This document shows, piece after piece, positions 51,770 through 60,475 of a DNA stretch of 64,000 bases (positions are counted from its first letter, which is position 1; each line of letters opens with the position of its first letter). A program made the position numbers and the translations under genes. The notes below the pieces were generated by a model, which saw only the letters and a program-made list of their open reading frames with translations, searched no databases and was not told the origin of the DNA. The DNA comes from JACDAL01 sp963849115 (GTDB taxonomy: Bacteria; Actinomycetota; CADDZG01; WHSQ01), in contig CAWKGK010000008.1 in NCBI GenBank assembly GCA_963849115.1, forward strand, positions 434,001-498,000. The letters are read 5' to 3'.

Positions 51770-53299
51770 TCAGCCCTCGTAATGGTCCGGAAGATCGTTC
51801 TCGAACAGGACCGCGTCTCCCGGCCCCAGCAACGACGCCAGCTGCGCCTGTGCATCGGCGAGGGAGTCGACTTCGACGACTCGAGCCGAGGCGCCCTTCG
51901 CCCCCCGCACGAGAGCGGCCCGGTTGGCCTTGGCGACCACCACGACGGTGTCGGCGACGGCAGCGGCCCGGCGGCCGAGCTCTTCGTTGGCCTGCTCCTG
52001 CAACGCGCCGAGCTCGATGATCCCGGGCGTGACGACCACGCGCCGGCGAGCGGGCAGGGCCTCGAGTACTTCGAGCGCGGCGGCGGCGCCGTCGGAGTTC
52101 GAGTTATAGGCGTCGTCGATAACAGTGACGCCCCCGGCGCCTTCGATCAGTTGCAGCCGGTGTTCGACCGGGGTGAGGGCCGCAATGGGCGCGACCAGGT
52201 CCGACAATCGGCGACCGGCGGCCAGGGCCACCGCGGCCCCCGCAAGTACGTGTCCGATCGAGTGGCGACCCAGCAACCGAGTCGAGGCCTCCCAGCTCTC
52301 GCCCGAGCGAGCGTCTACGAGCTTGAAGTGAGTGCCCGATCGAGTGGTGGACAGATCCGAGGCAGTGACGTGTGGGCCGGCTGCCGTCAGCAACCCGTAG
52401 CGGACGACTTCCACACGTTCGGTCGCATCGGCCAGGGCCTCGACTGCGGGATCGTCGACGTTCATCACCGCGATGCCGTTCTCGGGGAGCGCTTCGATGA
52501 GCTCGTACTTGGCCGTGGCGATCGACTCGAGCGAACCAAAGGTTTCGAGGTGAGCAGAGCCGATGGCGGTCAGCACTCCAATGTGAGGACGCACCAACCG
52601 GCAGAGCTCTGCGATGTCGCCGGGGTGCCGGGCTCCCATTTCCACTACGAAGAAGCGGTGCCGTTCCTCGAGGCCCTCGTTGATGGTTCGCACCACACCC
52701 AGCGGAGTGTTGAACGAGCCGGGTGTGGCCATGACCTGTTGGGCCGGCGCAATCAATCCCTGCACCGCGGCCCGGGTGGAGGTCTTGCCGAAGGATCCGG
52801 TGATCCCCACCACCACAGGGCCGACCTGCGCAAGCAGGGCCTGGGCCCGGCTCGTAAAGCGCCGGTTGATGGCGGTCTGCACCGGAGCGAGCAGGACATC
52901 GGCCGCAGTCAATAGCGCCGGTGAGCCCACGATCAACAGCGCGGTCACAACTGCCCAGGTTCCAACATCTGCGGGCCAACCACCCAGGAGGAGATGGGCG
53001 AGTCCCGGCAAAACCAGCGAGGCGACGACGAAGAGCGCAAGGGAGACGATGAGGGTGCGACGGGCGCGTCCCGTCATCACCAACGGCTTCTTTTGCGGAG
53101 CTGCGGCCAACCAGAGCGCTCGCCGAGGATGCCGCTTGCACCACTCCAAGAAGGGCCCCCGCTTGTAACCCTCGAGTTGGAAGACGTGCAGCCCCCGCTT
53201 GAGTCTGAAGTACTGGACGATGGTCAGCGCAGGGATGAACCCGAAGATGATCGTTCGCAACAGCAGCGAGTAGGCGAAAAACGGATCGGCCCGGCCCAT
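51770..53299 (-). CDS. murF: MurF-like Mur ligase with an N-terminal membrane region
   Basis: 509 aa. The first ~145 residues contain several hydrophobic helices, then comes a Mur ligase core: ATP loop GITGSFGKTST (165-175), VVEMGARHPGDIAEL, HRLQLIEGAGGVTVIDDAYNSN and VVVTPGIIELG. The core fits MurF, which adds D-Ala-D-Ala to the UDP-MurNAc-tripeptide; ddl is 2 kb away. The membrane part is unusual for MurF, so a related ligase acting on a membrane-bound substrate is possible. Confidence 0.78.
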   Translation of the reverse strand: MGRADPFFAYSLLLRTIIFGFIPALTIVQYFRLKRGLHVFQLEGYKRGPFLEWCKRHPRRALWLAAAPQKKPLVMTGRARRTLIVSLALFVVASLVLPGLAHLLLGGWPADVGTWAVVTALLIVGSPALLTAADVLLAPVQTAINRRFTSRAQALLAQVGPVVVGITGSFGKTSTRAAVQGLIAPAQQVMATPGSFNTPLGVVRTINEGLEERHRFFVVEMGARHPGDIAELCRLVRPHIGVLTAIGSAHLETFGSLESIATAKYELIEALPENGIAVMNVDDPAVEALADATERVEVVRYGLLTAAGPHVTASDLSTTRSGTHFKLVDARSGESWEASTRLLGRHSIGHVLAGAAVALAAGRRLSDLVAPIAALTPVEHRLQLIEGAGGVTVIDDAYNSNSDGAAAALEVLEALPARRRVVVTPGIIELGALQEQANEELGRRAAAVADTVVVVAKANRAALVRGAKGASARVVEVDSLADAQAQLASLLGPGDAVLFENDLPDHYEG

Positions 53300-54060
53300 C
53301 AGTCTAGGAAGTGGCGGGTAATCCGGCAGAAGCGATCGGGCTCCTCCAGATAGGCGAAGTGGCCCGCCCCCTCGAAGATGATGAGCCCTGCATCCGGGAT
53401 CAGCTCCTCCATACGGCGACCATGTGCCACCGGAACAGCATCGTCCTCGCTGCCCCAGATAAGGAGGGTGGAGGATTCGACTGCGGGGAGCGTTCCCGAA
53501 AGATCCTCATTGACGACCCTCACCAGAACCGGGCGCAGCGGCCCCGCCTCCTGGTAATCGGCCGAGGCGACGCTCTGGTAGATACTCCGCTTGAGGTGTC
53601 GCCCCGCGGGTCCCAGGCGGCCGGCCACCCTTCCGCCCTTGGAAGCCGCCTTCTTGAGCCTGCCCTTCATGGTGGGCGGGCTTCGAAGCCCTGAGGGTGC
53701 CTGGAGGATGAGGCGGTCGACGTAAGAGGGCTCGGTGGCGGCGATGAACATCGAGGTGCGCGCCCCAAACGAGTGCCCGACGAAGTGGGCCCTCTCGACC
53801 TCCAGCTCATCCAGGATCTCGCACACATGGACCGCGTAATCCGACGTGCCCCACTCCGGTGGTGGGACTGCGGACTCGCCGAAACCTGGAAGATCGATTG
53901 CCACGAGCCGGAAGGCGGGGGCCAGGCACGTGAGCACCGGTGTCATCGACTCGATGCGGCCGCCCCATCCGTGAAGGACGACCACGGGGTGCCCCGCCCC
54001 CGAGTCGAGCACCCGGGTGCGGCGCCCCTCCGGTGCCAGGAAAAAGGAGGACGAGGTCAT
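53299..54060 (-). CDS. alpha/beta hydrolase
   Basis: 253 aa. VVLHGWGGRIESMTP is the oxyanion site, FVGHSFGARTS the nucleophile Ser elbow, IWGSEDDAVPV the acid, and GAGHFAYLEEPD the catalytic His. Generic esterase/hydrolase. Its last base overlaps the murF-like start, so both are probably one operon. Confidence 0.8.
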   Translation of the reverse strand: MTSSSFFLAPEGRRTRVLDSGAGHPVVVLHGWGGRIESMTPVLTCLAPAFRLVAIDLPGFGESAVPPPEWGTSDYAVHVCEILDELEVERAHFVGHSFGARTSMFIAATEPSYVDRLILQAPSGLRSPPTMKGRLKKAASKGGRVAGRLGPAGRHLKRSIYQSVASADYQEAGPLRPVLVRVVNEDLSGTLPAVESSTLLIWGSEDDAVPVAHGRRMEELIPDAGLIIFEGAGHFAYLEEPDRFCRITRHFLD

Positions 54061-54084
54061 CGTTGAGTGATCTTTTCACCGTAC

Positions 54085-54104
54085 CCCGCGCTGAGGAGCG
54101 CGGG
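54085..54104. terminator. perfect 8-bp hairpin
   Basis: CCCGCGCT-GAGG-AGCGCGGG, between the stop of the 54137-54475 gene and the start of the hydrolase. On the minus strand it would end the short upstream gene; no T-run. Confidence 0.5.
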
Positions 54105-54136
54105 TTGTGGCGAAGAGGTCGCCGGCCCCCCGACTC

Positions 54137-54475
54137 TTAGCGGCGGCGAGGAGGCCTGCGGGAGCGTCGGTGCTGCCGCTGCTTGGGATTCTTGCGTCGT
54201 CGCTCGGGCTGCACCGCGGTGGGCCTGGGACGCTCGGACTGCGCCTTGGTGATGGCTCGGGTGATCTCCTCGGTGGTCGACACATCGCTCTCGCCGCCGC
54301 TCAGCATCAGTTGAAGCAGCACCGAGCGCTCGAACTCCTCGGTCGAGCCGGTGATCTTCTGGCGCGATCCCGCCGGAGTGTCCCACTCGGCGATGATCCG
54401 CCCTGCGTGGGCAACGCCCACCCGCAGCGGGATCGTGCCTACCCTTCCCTGCCACACCAGTTCGTTGGTCTCCAT
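54137..54475 (-). CDS. small protein with a basic tail
   Basis: 112 aa. The N-terminal ~75 residues (LVWQGRVGTIPLRVGVAHAG and on) look folded and beta-rich. The C-terminus is a run of Arg/Lys/Pro/Gln (RRRKNPKQRQHRRSRRPPRRR in part) that may bind nucleic acid. No family recognised. ATG 54475 preferred; GTG at 54484 also possible. Confidence 0.55.
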   Translation of the reverse strand: METNELVWQGRVGTIPLRVGVAHAGRIIAEWDTPAGSRQKITGSTEEFERSVLLQLMLSGGESDVSTTEEITRAITKAQSERPRPTAVQPERRRKNPKQRQHRRSRRPPRRR

Positions 54476-54613
54476 CACTCCCACTCTCTAATTTTCGGCT
54501 CAGCCAACCTCTGCTCTTGCACGACACCGGGAATTGCCCCTGACTCGCTCGTTTCCCCGGTTTACTTCCCCTCGTTTTTCGCGAGACAATGCCTTTGTGA
54601 CTGCAGTGTGACC

Positions 54614-56443
54614 ATGAGAACGGGAACAGTCACCCTCTTGTTCACCGACCTGGTCGGTTCCTCAGAACTGATCCAGCGACTCGGAGACGACGCCGCGGAC
54701 CGCGTCCGGCGCCGTTACTTCCGTCTGCTCAGAGACTCCGTGCAGCGCTGCGGCGGCGACGAGGTCAAGAGCCTCGGGGACGGGCTCATGGTGGTCTTTC
54801 CCAGCGCAGTAGATGCCGTCTCGTGCGCCGTCTCCATGCAGCAATCCATTCACAATCATAACTCCGAGCACGAGGATGAGGGGCTTCTCCTCAGAGCCGG
54901 GTTGCACGCCGGCGAGCCCGTCCGTGAGGGAGGCGACTTCTTCGGTCAGTCGGTGGTCATCGCCAAACGGATCTGCGACGGTGCTCGGGGCGGTCAGATC
55001 GTGGCCTCCGAACTGGTCCACGACATCGTTGGAAGTCGCGGCGCCTTCGAGTGGAAGGAACTGGGTTGGATCGCACTCAAGGGGGTGGCGGCGCCGGTCT
55101 CGTGCTGTGAGCTTGCATGGTCCCCCACCCCCACGGGTTCTTCTCCCCGACCGCTCAAGGATCCCCGCGGCAGCCGGCTTCCGATGGGCCGCGCCCAGGC
55201 TGGAGGACGCCCGGAAAGGAACTTATCCCTTGCTTCTCCTCGCCTTCAGGGCGCGGTGGCTGCAGCGGTGACCCTGGGTTTGGTGGTGGCAGGCATCTTT
55301 GCCGTCGACTCGAAGCTGGGCCCGCAGGCTGATTCCGCTCCAGAGCTGGCTTGGGCCGTGGTCGAGCCTTCTACCTCAGGCCTCGGCGGTCCCGGCAATC
55401 AGAGGATCAACCGTCTGCTGTCCTACGGGCAGGGGTTCGTCGCGGTCGGCCAGGATGATGCCTCCGGGAGCCCCGACGCCGCGGTTTGGACGTCCGGAAA
55501 CGGGAGCATCTGGACCCGGCAAGCCCCCGACGCTCTGACCGAGCCAGGAGGGCAGGGGATGCTGGGAGTAGCGGCCGGCGGGCCCGGCTTCGTCGGCGTG
55601 GGCTTCAGGGGTCACGGCGGGACCCTCGACGCCGCCGTGTGGACCTCCAAGGACGGAAGGGAATGGACGGCTGTCGAAGGCGACCCCGGCCTCGAAGGTC
55701 CGAGAAATGAGGTCATGAATCGCGTCGTTCAGACCGAGGTCGGTCTGGTCGCGGTGGGCTATCAGGGCCTGGGAGGTGACCGGGATGCCGCTGCGTGGGT
55801 GTCCGATGATGGCTTCGCGTGGCGCCAGGCGGAGGTTCCAGAGCAACAACGCGACCAGGGAACGCAGGAGATGCGAGGTATCGCGGCGCGCGGGAACAAC
55901 CTCGTAGCCGTGGGGGAGGACGGCCTCTCCGGCAACTACGACGCCGCGGCGTGGTTCTCGAAGGACGGCACCAGATGGCAACGCCGGCCGCAGCCGCCCG
56001 ACGTTTTCGGGGGGCCGGGGGAGCAGATCATGACCTCGCTGGTGGCCTCGGGCTCAGGTTTCGTCGCGGTTGGTTGGAGTACCGTCACGTCCGACCTGGA
56101 CGCACAGGTGTGGACCTCCGAGGACGGGATGGAGTGGAGCCGCCTGAGCTACGACGAAGCGATCTTCGGCGGCGCTGAGGATCAGCTCCTGTGGGGCGTT
56201 GCTTTTTCCGAGGGCACCTTCATCGCAGTGGGCCGTGACGATGACGGTGGCGGATCGGATGCCGCGGTGTGGACCTCAGAGGATGGCTTGGACTGGTCAC
56301 GCACACCGAGTGATGAGAGCGTTTTCGGAGGCGACCGCGGTCAGGAGATGAAGTTCGTGGCCGCTGCCGGGTCGCGGCTGGTGGGCGCGGGCTCGGACAA
56401 GCAGGATGCTGCGATCTGGTGGGCCGACCTGCCCGAACGTTGA
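54614..56443 (+). CDS. class III adenylate/guanylate cyclase with extracellular repeat domain
   Basis: 609 aa from ATG 54614. The catalytic domain (1-175) has Asp12 in FTDLVGSS and Asp56 in SLGDGLMVVF for the two metals, and the Arg in VVIAKRICD. A single TM helix lies near 212-232. Then six repeats of the A-V-W-T-S-x-D-G-x-x-W type suggest a beta-propeller outside. The cyclase would be cytoplasmic and the propeller a sensor. The Crp/Fnr regulator at 37.5 kb could read the product. Confidence 0.85.
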   Translation: MRTGTVTLLFTDLVGSSELIQRLGDDAADRVRRRYFRLLRDSVQRCGGDEVKSLGDGLMVVFPSAVDAVSCAVSMQQSIHNHNSEHEDEGLLLRAGLHAGEPVREGGDFFGQSVVIAKRICDGARGGQIVASELVHDIVGSRGAFEWKELGWIALKGVAAPVSCCELAWSPTPTGSSPRPLKDPRGSRLPMGRAQAGGRPERNLSLASPRLQGAVAAAVTLGLVVAGIFAVDSKLGPQADSAPELAWAVVEPSTSGLGGPGNQRINRLLSYGQGFVAVGQDDASGSPDAAVWTSGNGSIWTRQAPDALTEPGGQGMLGVAAGGPGFVGVGFRGHGGTLDAAVWTSKDGREWTAVEGDPGLEGPRNEVMNRVVQTEVGLVAVGYQGLGGDRDAAAWVSDDGFAWRQAEVPEQQRDQGTQEMRGIAARGNNLVAVGEDGLSGNYDAAAWFSKDGTRWQRRPQPPDVFGGPGEQIMTSLVASGSGFVAVGWSTVTSDLDAQVWTSEDGMEWSRLSYDEAIFGGAEDQLLWGVAFSEGTFIAVGRDDDGGGSDAAVWTSEDGLDWSRTPSDESVFGGDRGQEMKFVAAAGSRLVGAGSDKQDAAIWWADLPER

Positions 56444-56467
56444 ACGCCCCCTTTTGACTGCGACCGA

Positions 56468-57172
56468 TTAGTGCTCCTGCGCGGAAGTAGCGTCAGCATC
56501 CAGGGCGGTCCTGCGCGGCGAGGTCAGGGAAAGCTCCAACTCTTCCACGACGCGAGCGGGATCCCCTTTGTAAAGGGCCGATCCCACAACGAAGCGATCT
56601 GCGCCGGCCGCGGCAGGCTGTGCGATCGTGGCGGCCGATATGCCTCCGTCGACCTCGAGCGATATGTCGCGACCGGACCCCCCGATCAGATCGCGCGCCG
56701 CGGCGATCTTCGAGTCCATGGCCCCGATATAACTCTGCCCACCGAAACCCGGGTTCACGGTCATGACCAATAGGAGATCCAGGAGATCGATCACGTGGAC
56801 GCACACTTCGAGTGGCGTCGATGGATTCAGAGCCAACCCCGCTCTGGCCCCGAGGTTGTGGATCTCCTCGAGCGTCCGGTGCAGGTGTGTGCACGTCTCC
56901 GCGTGCACGATGACCGTGGCGCAGCCTGCTTCCACGTACTCAGCGAGGTAACGCTCGGGGGCGTCGATCATCAGGTGTGCCTCGAAAGGAAGCTCGGTCG
57001 CCGGTCTGCAGGCGCCGATGACTCCCGCGCCAATCGTCAGATTCGGCACGAAATGGCCGTCCATGACATCCCACTGGATCGCATCCAGGCCGGCCCCCTC
57101 GAGGGTGGTACAGACCTCGCCCAAGCGCGCGAGGTCCGCGTTAAGCACCGAGGCGACAAGCTGGTTTTCCAC
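56468..57172 (-). CDS. rpe: ribulose-phosphate 3-epimerase
   Basis: 234 aa TIM barrel interconverting ribulose-5-P and xylulose-5-P (Calvin and pentose-phosphate cycles). WDVMDGHFVPN, FEAHLMI, VNPGFGGQSYI and EVDGGISAATI carry the metal and phosphate-binding residues. It follows cbbR on the same strand, consistent with a cbb cluster. Confidence 0.92.
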   Translation of the reverse strand: MENQLVASVLNADLARLGEVCTTLEGAGLDAIQWDVMDGHFVPNLTIGAGVIGACRPATELPFEAHLMIDAPERYLAEYVEAGCATVIVHAETCTHLHRTLEEIHNLGARAGLALNPSTPLEVCVHVIDLLDLLLVMTVNPGFGGQSYIGAMDSKIAAARDLIGGSGRDISLEVDGGISAATIAQPAAAGADRFVVGSALYKGDPARVVEELELSLTSPRRTALDADATSAQEH

Positions 57173-57230
57173 AGCCCAACGCTAACCGGGTGACGACCAA
57201 GTGGCGGTCCGTCGTTCAACAACCACCTGT

Positions 57231-58115
57231 TCAAGGCTCACGCTGCGAACGCAGGAGGGCCAGGAACAGCATCGCAGAACGGGGAAGGTCGGACTTCTCC
57301 ACATAGAGCACATGCCATGGGCGTTGCAACGGTGTCCCCTGCACCCGCAAACGCACCACGATCCCTGACTGAATTTCGACTGTCACCGCATCCAGGGAGA
57401 TCAGAGTGATCCCCAAACCCGCCGTTGCAGCGTGCTTTATTGCCCCATTGCTTCCCACCGTCATCACCGAGCGCGGCGCGATCCCCGAGACAGACCAGAA
57501 CTCCTCGGTCGCCTCGCGCGTTCCGGACCCCGGCTCCCGCAGGAGCCATGTCTCCTCCGACAGCGTGATCGGTTGGATCGAGCGCCGTTTACGCAGTGGA
57601 TGGTCCGGGTGGGCGACGATGGAGAGCTCGTTATCAAGGAACGCTTCACCCGCTATCCCCGATGATGGCGGCGGCCGGCCTCCCACGGCCAGATCTGTTT
57701 CGCGGTCGATCAGGCGACTGATGGCGGTCGCTCGGTTTCCGACCTCCAGCGATATCTGAATCTCCGGGTGGCGTTCGCGGTACTGCGCCAGCAGGACGGG
57801 CAGTACGTACTCCCCGGCCGTAGTCACGCCTGCGATCCGCAAGTGGCCGGGTGCGCCTGCCGCTTCTCGTGCCGCCTCAACGGCGCGTTCGGATAGACCG
57901 AGAATCTGTGTTGCGTAGCGAGCGAGCTCGCGGCCGGCCGCCGTCAGCCGGATCCCCCGCCCCGCCGGCTCGATCAGCGACACTTCCAGTTCGCGAGCAA
58001 GGGAGCCGACGGCCGACGATACCGAGGGTTCGGTAACGACGAGTGCCGCAGCGGCCCCCCGAATGGAGCCCGCTCGGGCTACCTCGACGAAGGTTCGTAG
58101 TTGTCCGAAGGTCAT
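57231..58115 (-). CDS. cbbR: LysR-type regulator, probable CbbR
   Basis: 294 aa. An N-terminal LysR helix-turn-helix (LRTFVEVARAGSIRGAAAAL, then TEPSVSSAVGSLARELEVSL) and an effector domain. Divergent from cbbL with a 95-base gap, the classic position of CbbR, which activates RuBisCO operons in response to Calvin-cycle metabolites. Confidence 0.88.
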   Translation of the reverse strand: MTFGQLRTFVEVARAGSIRGAAAALVVTEPSVSSAVGSLARELEVSLIEPAGRGIRLTAAGRELARYATQILGLSERAVEAAREAAGAPGHLRIAGVTTAGEYVLPVLLAQYRERHPEIQISLEVGNRATAISRLIDRETDLAVGGRPPPSSGIAGEAFLDNELSIVAHPDHPLRKRRSIQPITLSEETWLLREPGSGTREATEEFWSVSGIAPRSVMTVGSNGAIKHAATAGLGITLISLDAVTVEIQSGIVVRLRVQGTPLQRPWHVLYVEKSDLPRSAMLFLALLRSQREP

Positions 58116-58118
58116 TAG

Positions 58119-58128
58119 TTAAGCTTAA
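58119..58128. promoter_or_regulatory. TTAAGCTTAA palindrome in the cbbR-cbbL gap
   Basis: A 10-bp palindrome within TTAGTTAAGCTTAAGCCTAA, immediately upstream of cbbR. The TTA...TAA pattern fits LysR/CbbR binding sites. Likely covers autoregulation of cbbR and activation of cbbL. Confidence 0.5.
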
Positions 58129-58210
58129 GCCTAAGAGTAGTCTGGAAACGTTTACATTGAGATCTTGCTTATAGGGGCGTACTCTCTGGGATGGCGGGCA
58201 GGAGATAGAA

Positions 58211-59686
58211 GTGGAGCGAAAGATGGCCCCAGGCAACGGGAACGAAAGCAAGCGAGACCGGTTCCTCGCCGGCGTTATCCCCTACAAAGAGATGGGCTAT
58301 TGGCGGCCCGACTACGAGCCTGAAGAGACCGACATCATCGCAGCCTTCCGCATCACCCCGCAGTCGGGGGTCGATCCCGAAGAGGCGGCGGCCGCGGTCG
58401 CGGGAGAATCGTCGACTGCGACGTGGACGGTGGTGTGGACGGATCAGTTGACTGCGTACGAGAACTACCAGGCCAAGGCCTACAGGGTGACACCGGTGCC
58501 GGGTGCCGACCCCCCTCAGTGGATCGCCTACATCGCCTACAAGCTCGACCTGTTCGAGGAAGGCTCGATCCCCAATTTGACATCGTCGATCATCGGCAAC
58601 GTTTTCGGGTTCAAGGCGCTGCGCGCTCTTCGGCTCGAGGATCTGCGGATCCCACAGGCATACCTCAAGACGTTCCAGGGCCCTCCGCACGGGATCATCC
58701 AAGAGCGCGAGATGATCAACAAGTACGGCCGGCCTCTACTGGGTGCGACCACCAAGCCCAAGCTCGGACTCTCGCCGAGAAACTACGGGCGGGTTGTCTA
58801 CGAGGCGCTTCGGGGCGGACTGGATTTCGTCAAGGACGACGAGAACACCAACTCACAACCCTTCAACCGCTGGCGCGAACGCTTCCTTTACTGCATGGAA
58901 GCCGTCCACCGGGCGATGGAGCAAACAGGTGAGGTCAAGGGCCACTACCTGAACGTCACGGCCGCTAGCATGGAGGAGATGTACGAGCGCGCCGAGTTCG
59001 CCAAGGAGCTCGGAAGCGTAATCATCATGATCGACCTGACGATCGGGTTCACCGCAATGCAATCGATGTCGAAGTGGGCGCGCGCCAACAGCATGCTACT
59101 TCACCTCCATCGGGCCGGACACTCCACTTACACGCGTCAAAAGAACCACGGCGTGAATTTCCGTGTCCTTGCGAAGTGGTGCCGGATGCTCGGAGTGGAC
59201 CATATTCACGCAGGAACCGTTGTCGGAAAGCTCGAGGGGGACCCGAACGCCGTGAGTGGCTACTACAAGACGTGCACCGACGACTTCAACAAGCAGGATG
59301 CGGCCCGCGGTTTTTATTTCGACCAGGACTGGATTCACATGCCCGGTGTGATGCCGGTCGCATCCGGCGGTATTCACGCCGGCCAGATGCATCAGCTCCT
59401 GCACTACCTTGGCGAGGACGTGGTCCTGCAGTTCGGGGGTGGGACGATCGGCCATCCCATGGGCGTCTCGGCGGGCGCAACCGCCAACCGCGTCGCGACC
59501 GAGGTCATGATCAAGGCTCGCAACGAAGGCCGCGACATCATGAGGGAAGGCCCCGACATCCTGCGCACGGCCGCAAAGAAGTCGCCCGAGCTCGACTCGG
59601 CGATCGAGACGTGGGGCGATATCACCTTTGAGTACGAGTCCACCGATACGCCGGATGTCGTCGAAACGCCGACTCCGGTCGCCTGA
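58211..59686 (+). CDS. cbbL: RuBisCO large subunit, form I
   Basis: 491 aa. Carboxylates ribulose-1,5-bisphosphate. Active site complete: Lys182/Lys184 (TTKPKLGLSP), carbamylated Lys208 with Asp210/Glu211 (FVKDDENTNSQPF), His300 (LHLHRAGHSTYTR), loop 6 Lys340 (GTVVGKLEGDP) and Ser385 (ASGGIHAGQMH). The small subunit and CbbX point to red-like form I; the actinobacterial sub-form often called IE is my guess. AGGAG precedes GTG 58211. Confidence 0.96.
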   Translation: MERKMAPGNGNESKRDRFLAGVIPYKEMGYWRPDYEPEETDIIAAFRITPQSGVDPEEAAAAVAGESSTATWTVVWTDQLTAYENYQAKAYRVTPVPGADPPQWIAYIAYKLDLFEEGSIPNLTSSIIGNVFGFKALRALRLEDLRIPQAYLKTFQGPPHGIIQEREMINKYGRPLLGATTKPKLGLSPRNYGRVVYEALRGGLDFVKDDENTNSQPFNRWRERFLYCMEAVHRAMEQTGEVKGHYLNVTAASMEEMYERAEFAKELGSVIIMIDLTIGFTAMQSMSKWARANSMLLHLHRAGHSTYTRQKNHGVNFRVLAKWCRMLGVDHIHAGTVVGKLEGDPNAVSGYYKTCTDDFNKQDAARGFYFDQDWIHMPGVMPVASGGIHAGQMHQLLHYLGEDVVLQFGGGTIGHPMGVSAGATANRVATEVMIKARNEGRDIMREGPDILRTAAKKSPELDSAIETWGDITFEYESTDTPDVVETPTPVA

Positions 59687-59715
59687 CGAGTAGGACCCCT
59701 GAGGAGAGAACAAGC

Positions 59716-60171
59716 ATGACGACAGGACTGCATATCACCCAAGGCACGTTTTCGTACTTGCCCGAACTCGACGACGACGAGATCAGGGCACAGATTCAGT
59801 ATGGCATCGACAACGGTTGGGCGGTGGCCATCGAGTACACCGATGATCCTCACCCTCGCAATATCTATTGGGACATGTGGGGGATGCCGATGTTCGATAT
59901 CGAGGACGCCTCCGCCGGCCTGCACGAGGTCATCCGCTGCCGAGAAGCGTTCCCGAATCACTACATCAAGGTGAGTCTCTACAATCGCAAACTCACCAAA
60001 CAGAGCATCGCGCTTCAGTTCTTCGTCAACCGGCCGCAGCACGAGCCCGGATTTCGCCTCGAGCGGCAAGAGGGCATTAACCGAGCCGTGCATTACACGC
60101 TGACGTCCTACGCGGCAGACCGGCCCCACGGCGAACGTTACTCGAGCGATGGCTCACACGAAAGCTGGTAG
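59716..60171 (+). CDS. cbbS: RuBisCO small subunit, red type
   Basis: 151 aa. ITQGTFSYLPELDDDEIRAQ is the N-terminal signature. WDMWGMPMFDIED and the C-terminal hairpin extension (NRAVHYTLTSYAADRPHGERY in part) are red-type features. Packs on CbbL octamers. 29 bases after cbbL; its end overlaps cbbX by 23 bases. Confidence 0.95.
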   Translation: MTTGLHITQGTFSYLPELDDDEIRAQIQYGIDNGWAVAIEYTDDPHPRNIYWDMWGMPMFDIEDASAGLHEVIRCREAFPNHYIKVSLYNRKLTKQSIALQFFVNRPQHEPGFRLERQEGINRAVHYTLTSYAADRPHGERYSSDGSHESW

Positions 60172-60475
60172 CGGCCCCTCCCTCGGTCCCGGTCTTCCTT
60201 CTCGAGACACCCAGGAGCCCCACGGACGGGAGAGAGCGGATCGCCGCTTCGCCGAGCTCGAGGATCCCCTGCGCGAGATACCTGACGACACAGATGTCGA
60301 CGCCGAAACTGTCTTCCGAGAGTCCCGCATCGACGAGGTCCTCGAGGAGATGGATCGCGATCTGATCGCGTTACAGCAGGTGAAAGGACGCATCGGAGAG
60401 ATCGCAGCGTTGCTTCTGGTCGACCGGCTGCGCCGCAGCATCGGGCTCGAAGCCTCCCCCCCACCCTTCACATGA
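60149..60475 (+). CDS. cbbX: CbbX RuBisCO activase, N-terminal piece
   Basis: 108 aa. An N-terminal charged region is followed by the start of CbbX (IDEVLEEMDRDLIALQQVKGRIGEIAALLL, quoted in part). It ends at a stop right before the Walker A strand. Family members continue PTLHMSFTGNPGTGKT. One extra C in the C7 run at 60456-60462 would give exactly that. So this is half of a frameshifted gene, or the product of unslipped translation. Confidence 0.85.
   Translation: MAHTKAGSGPSLGPGLPSRDTQEPHGRERADRRFAELEDPLREIPDDTDVDAETVFRESRIDEVLEEMDRDLIALQQVKGRIGEIAALLLVDRLRRSIGLEASPPPFT
60456..60462 (+). repeat. seven-C homopolymer at the cbbX frameshift
   Basis: C7 in the frame TCC-CCC-CCA. A -1 slip (or an eighth C) restores the normal CbbX reading. 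It is a slippery C-CCC-CCC heptamer as well as a classic place for a base-count error. Confidence 0.7.

Noticed and set aside
54107..54613. N-terminal extension of the cyclase gene
   Set aside because: The extra 169 residues overlap an opposite-strand gene, lack domain character, and the cyclase family starts at MRTGTVTLLFTD.
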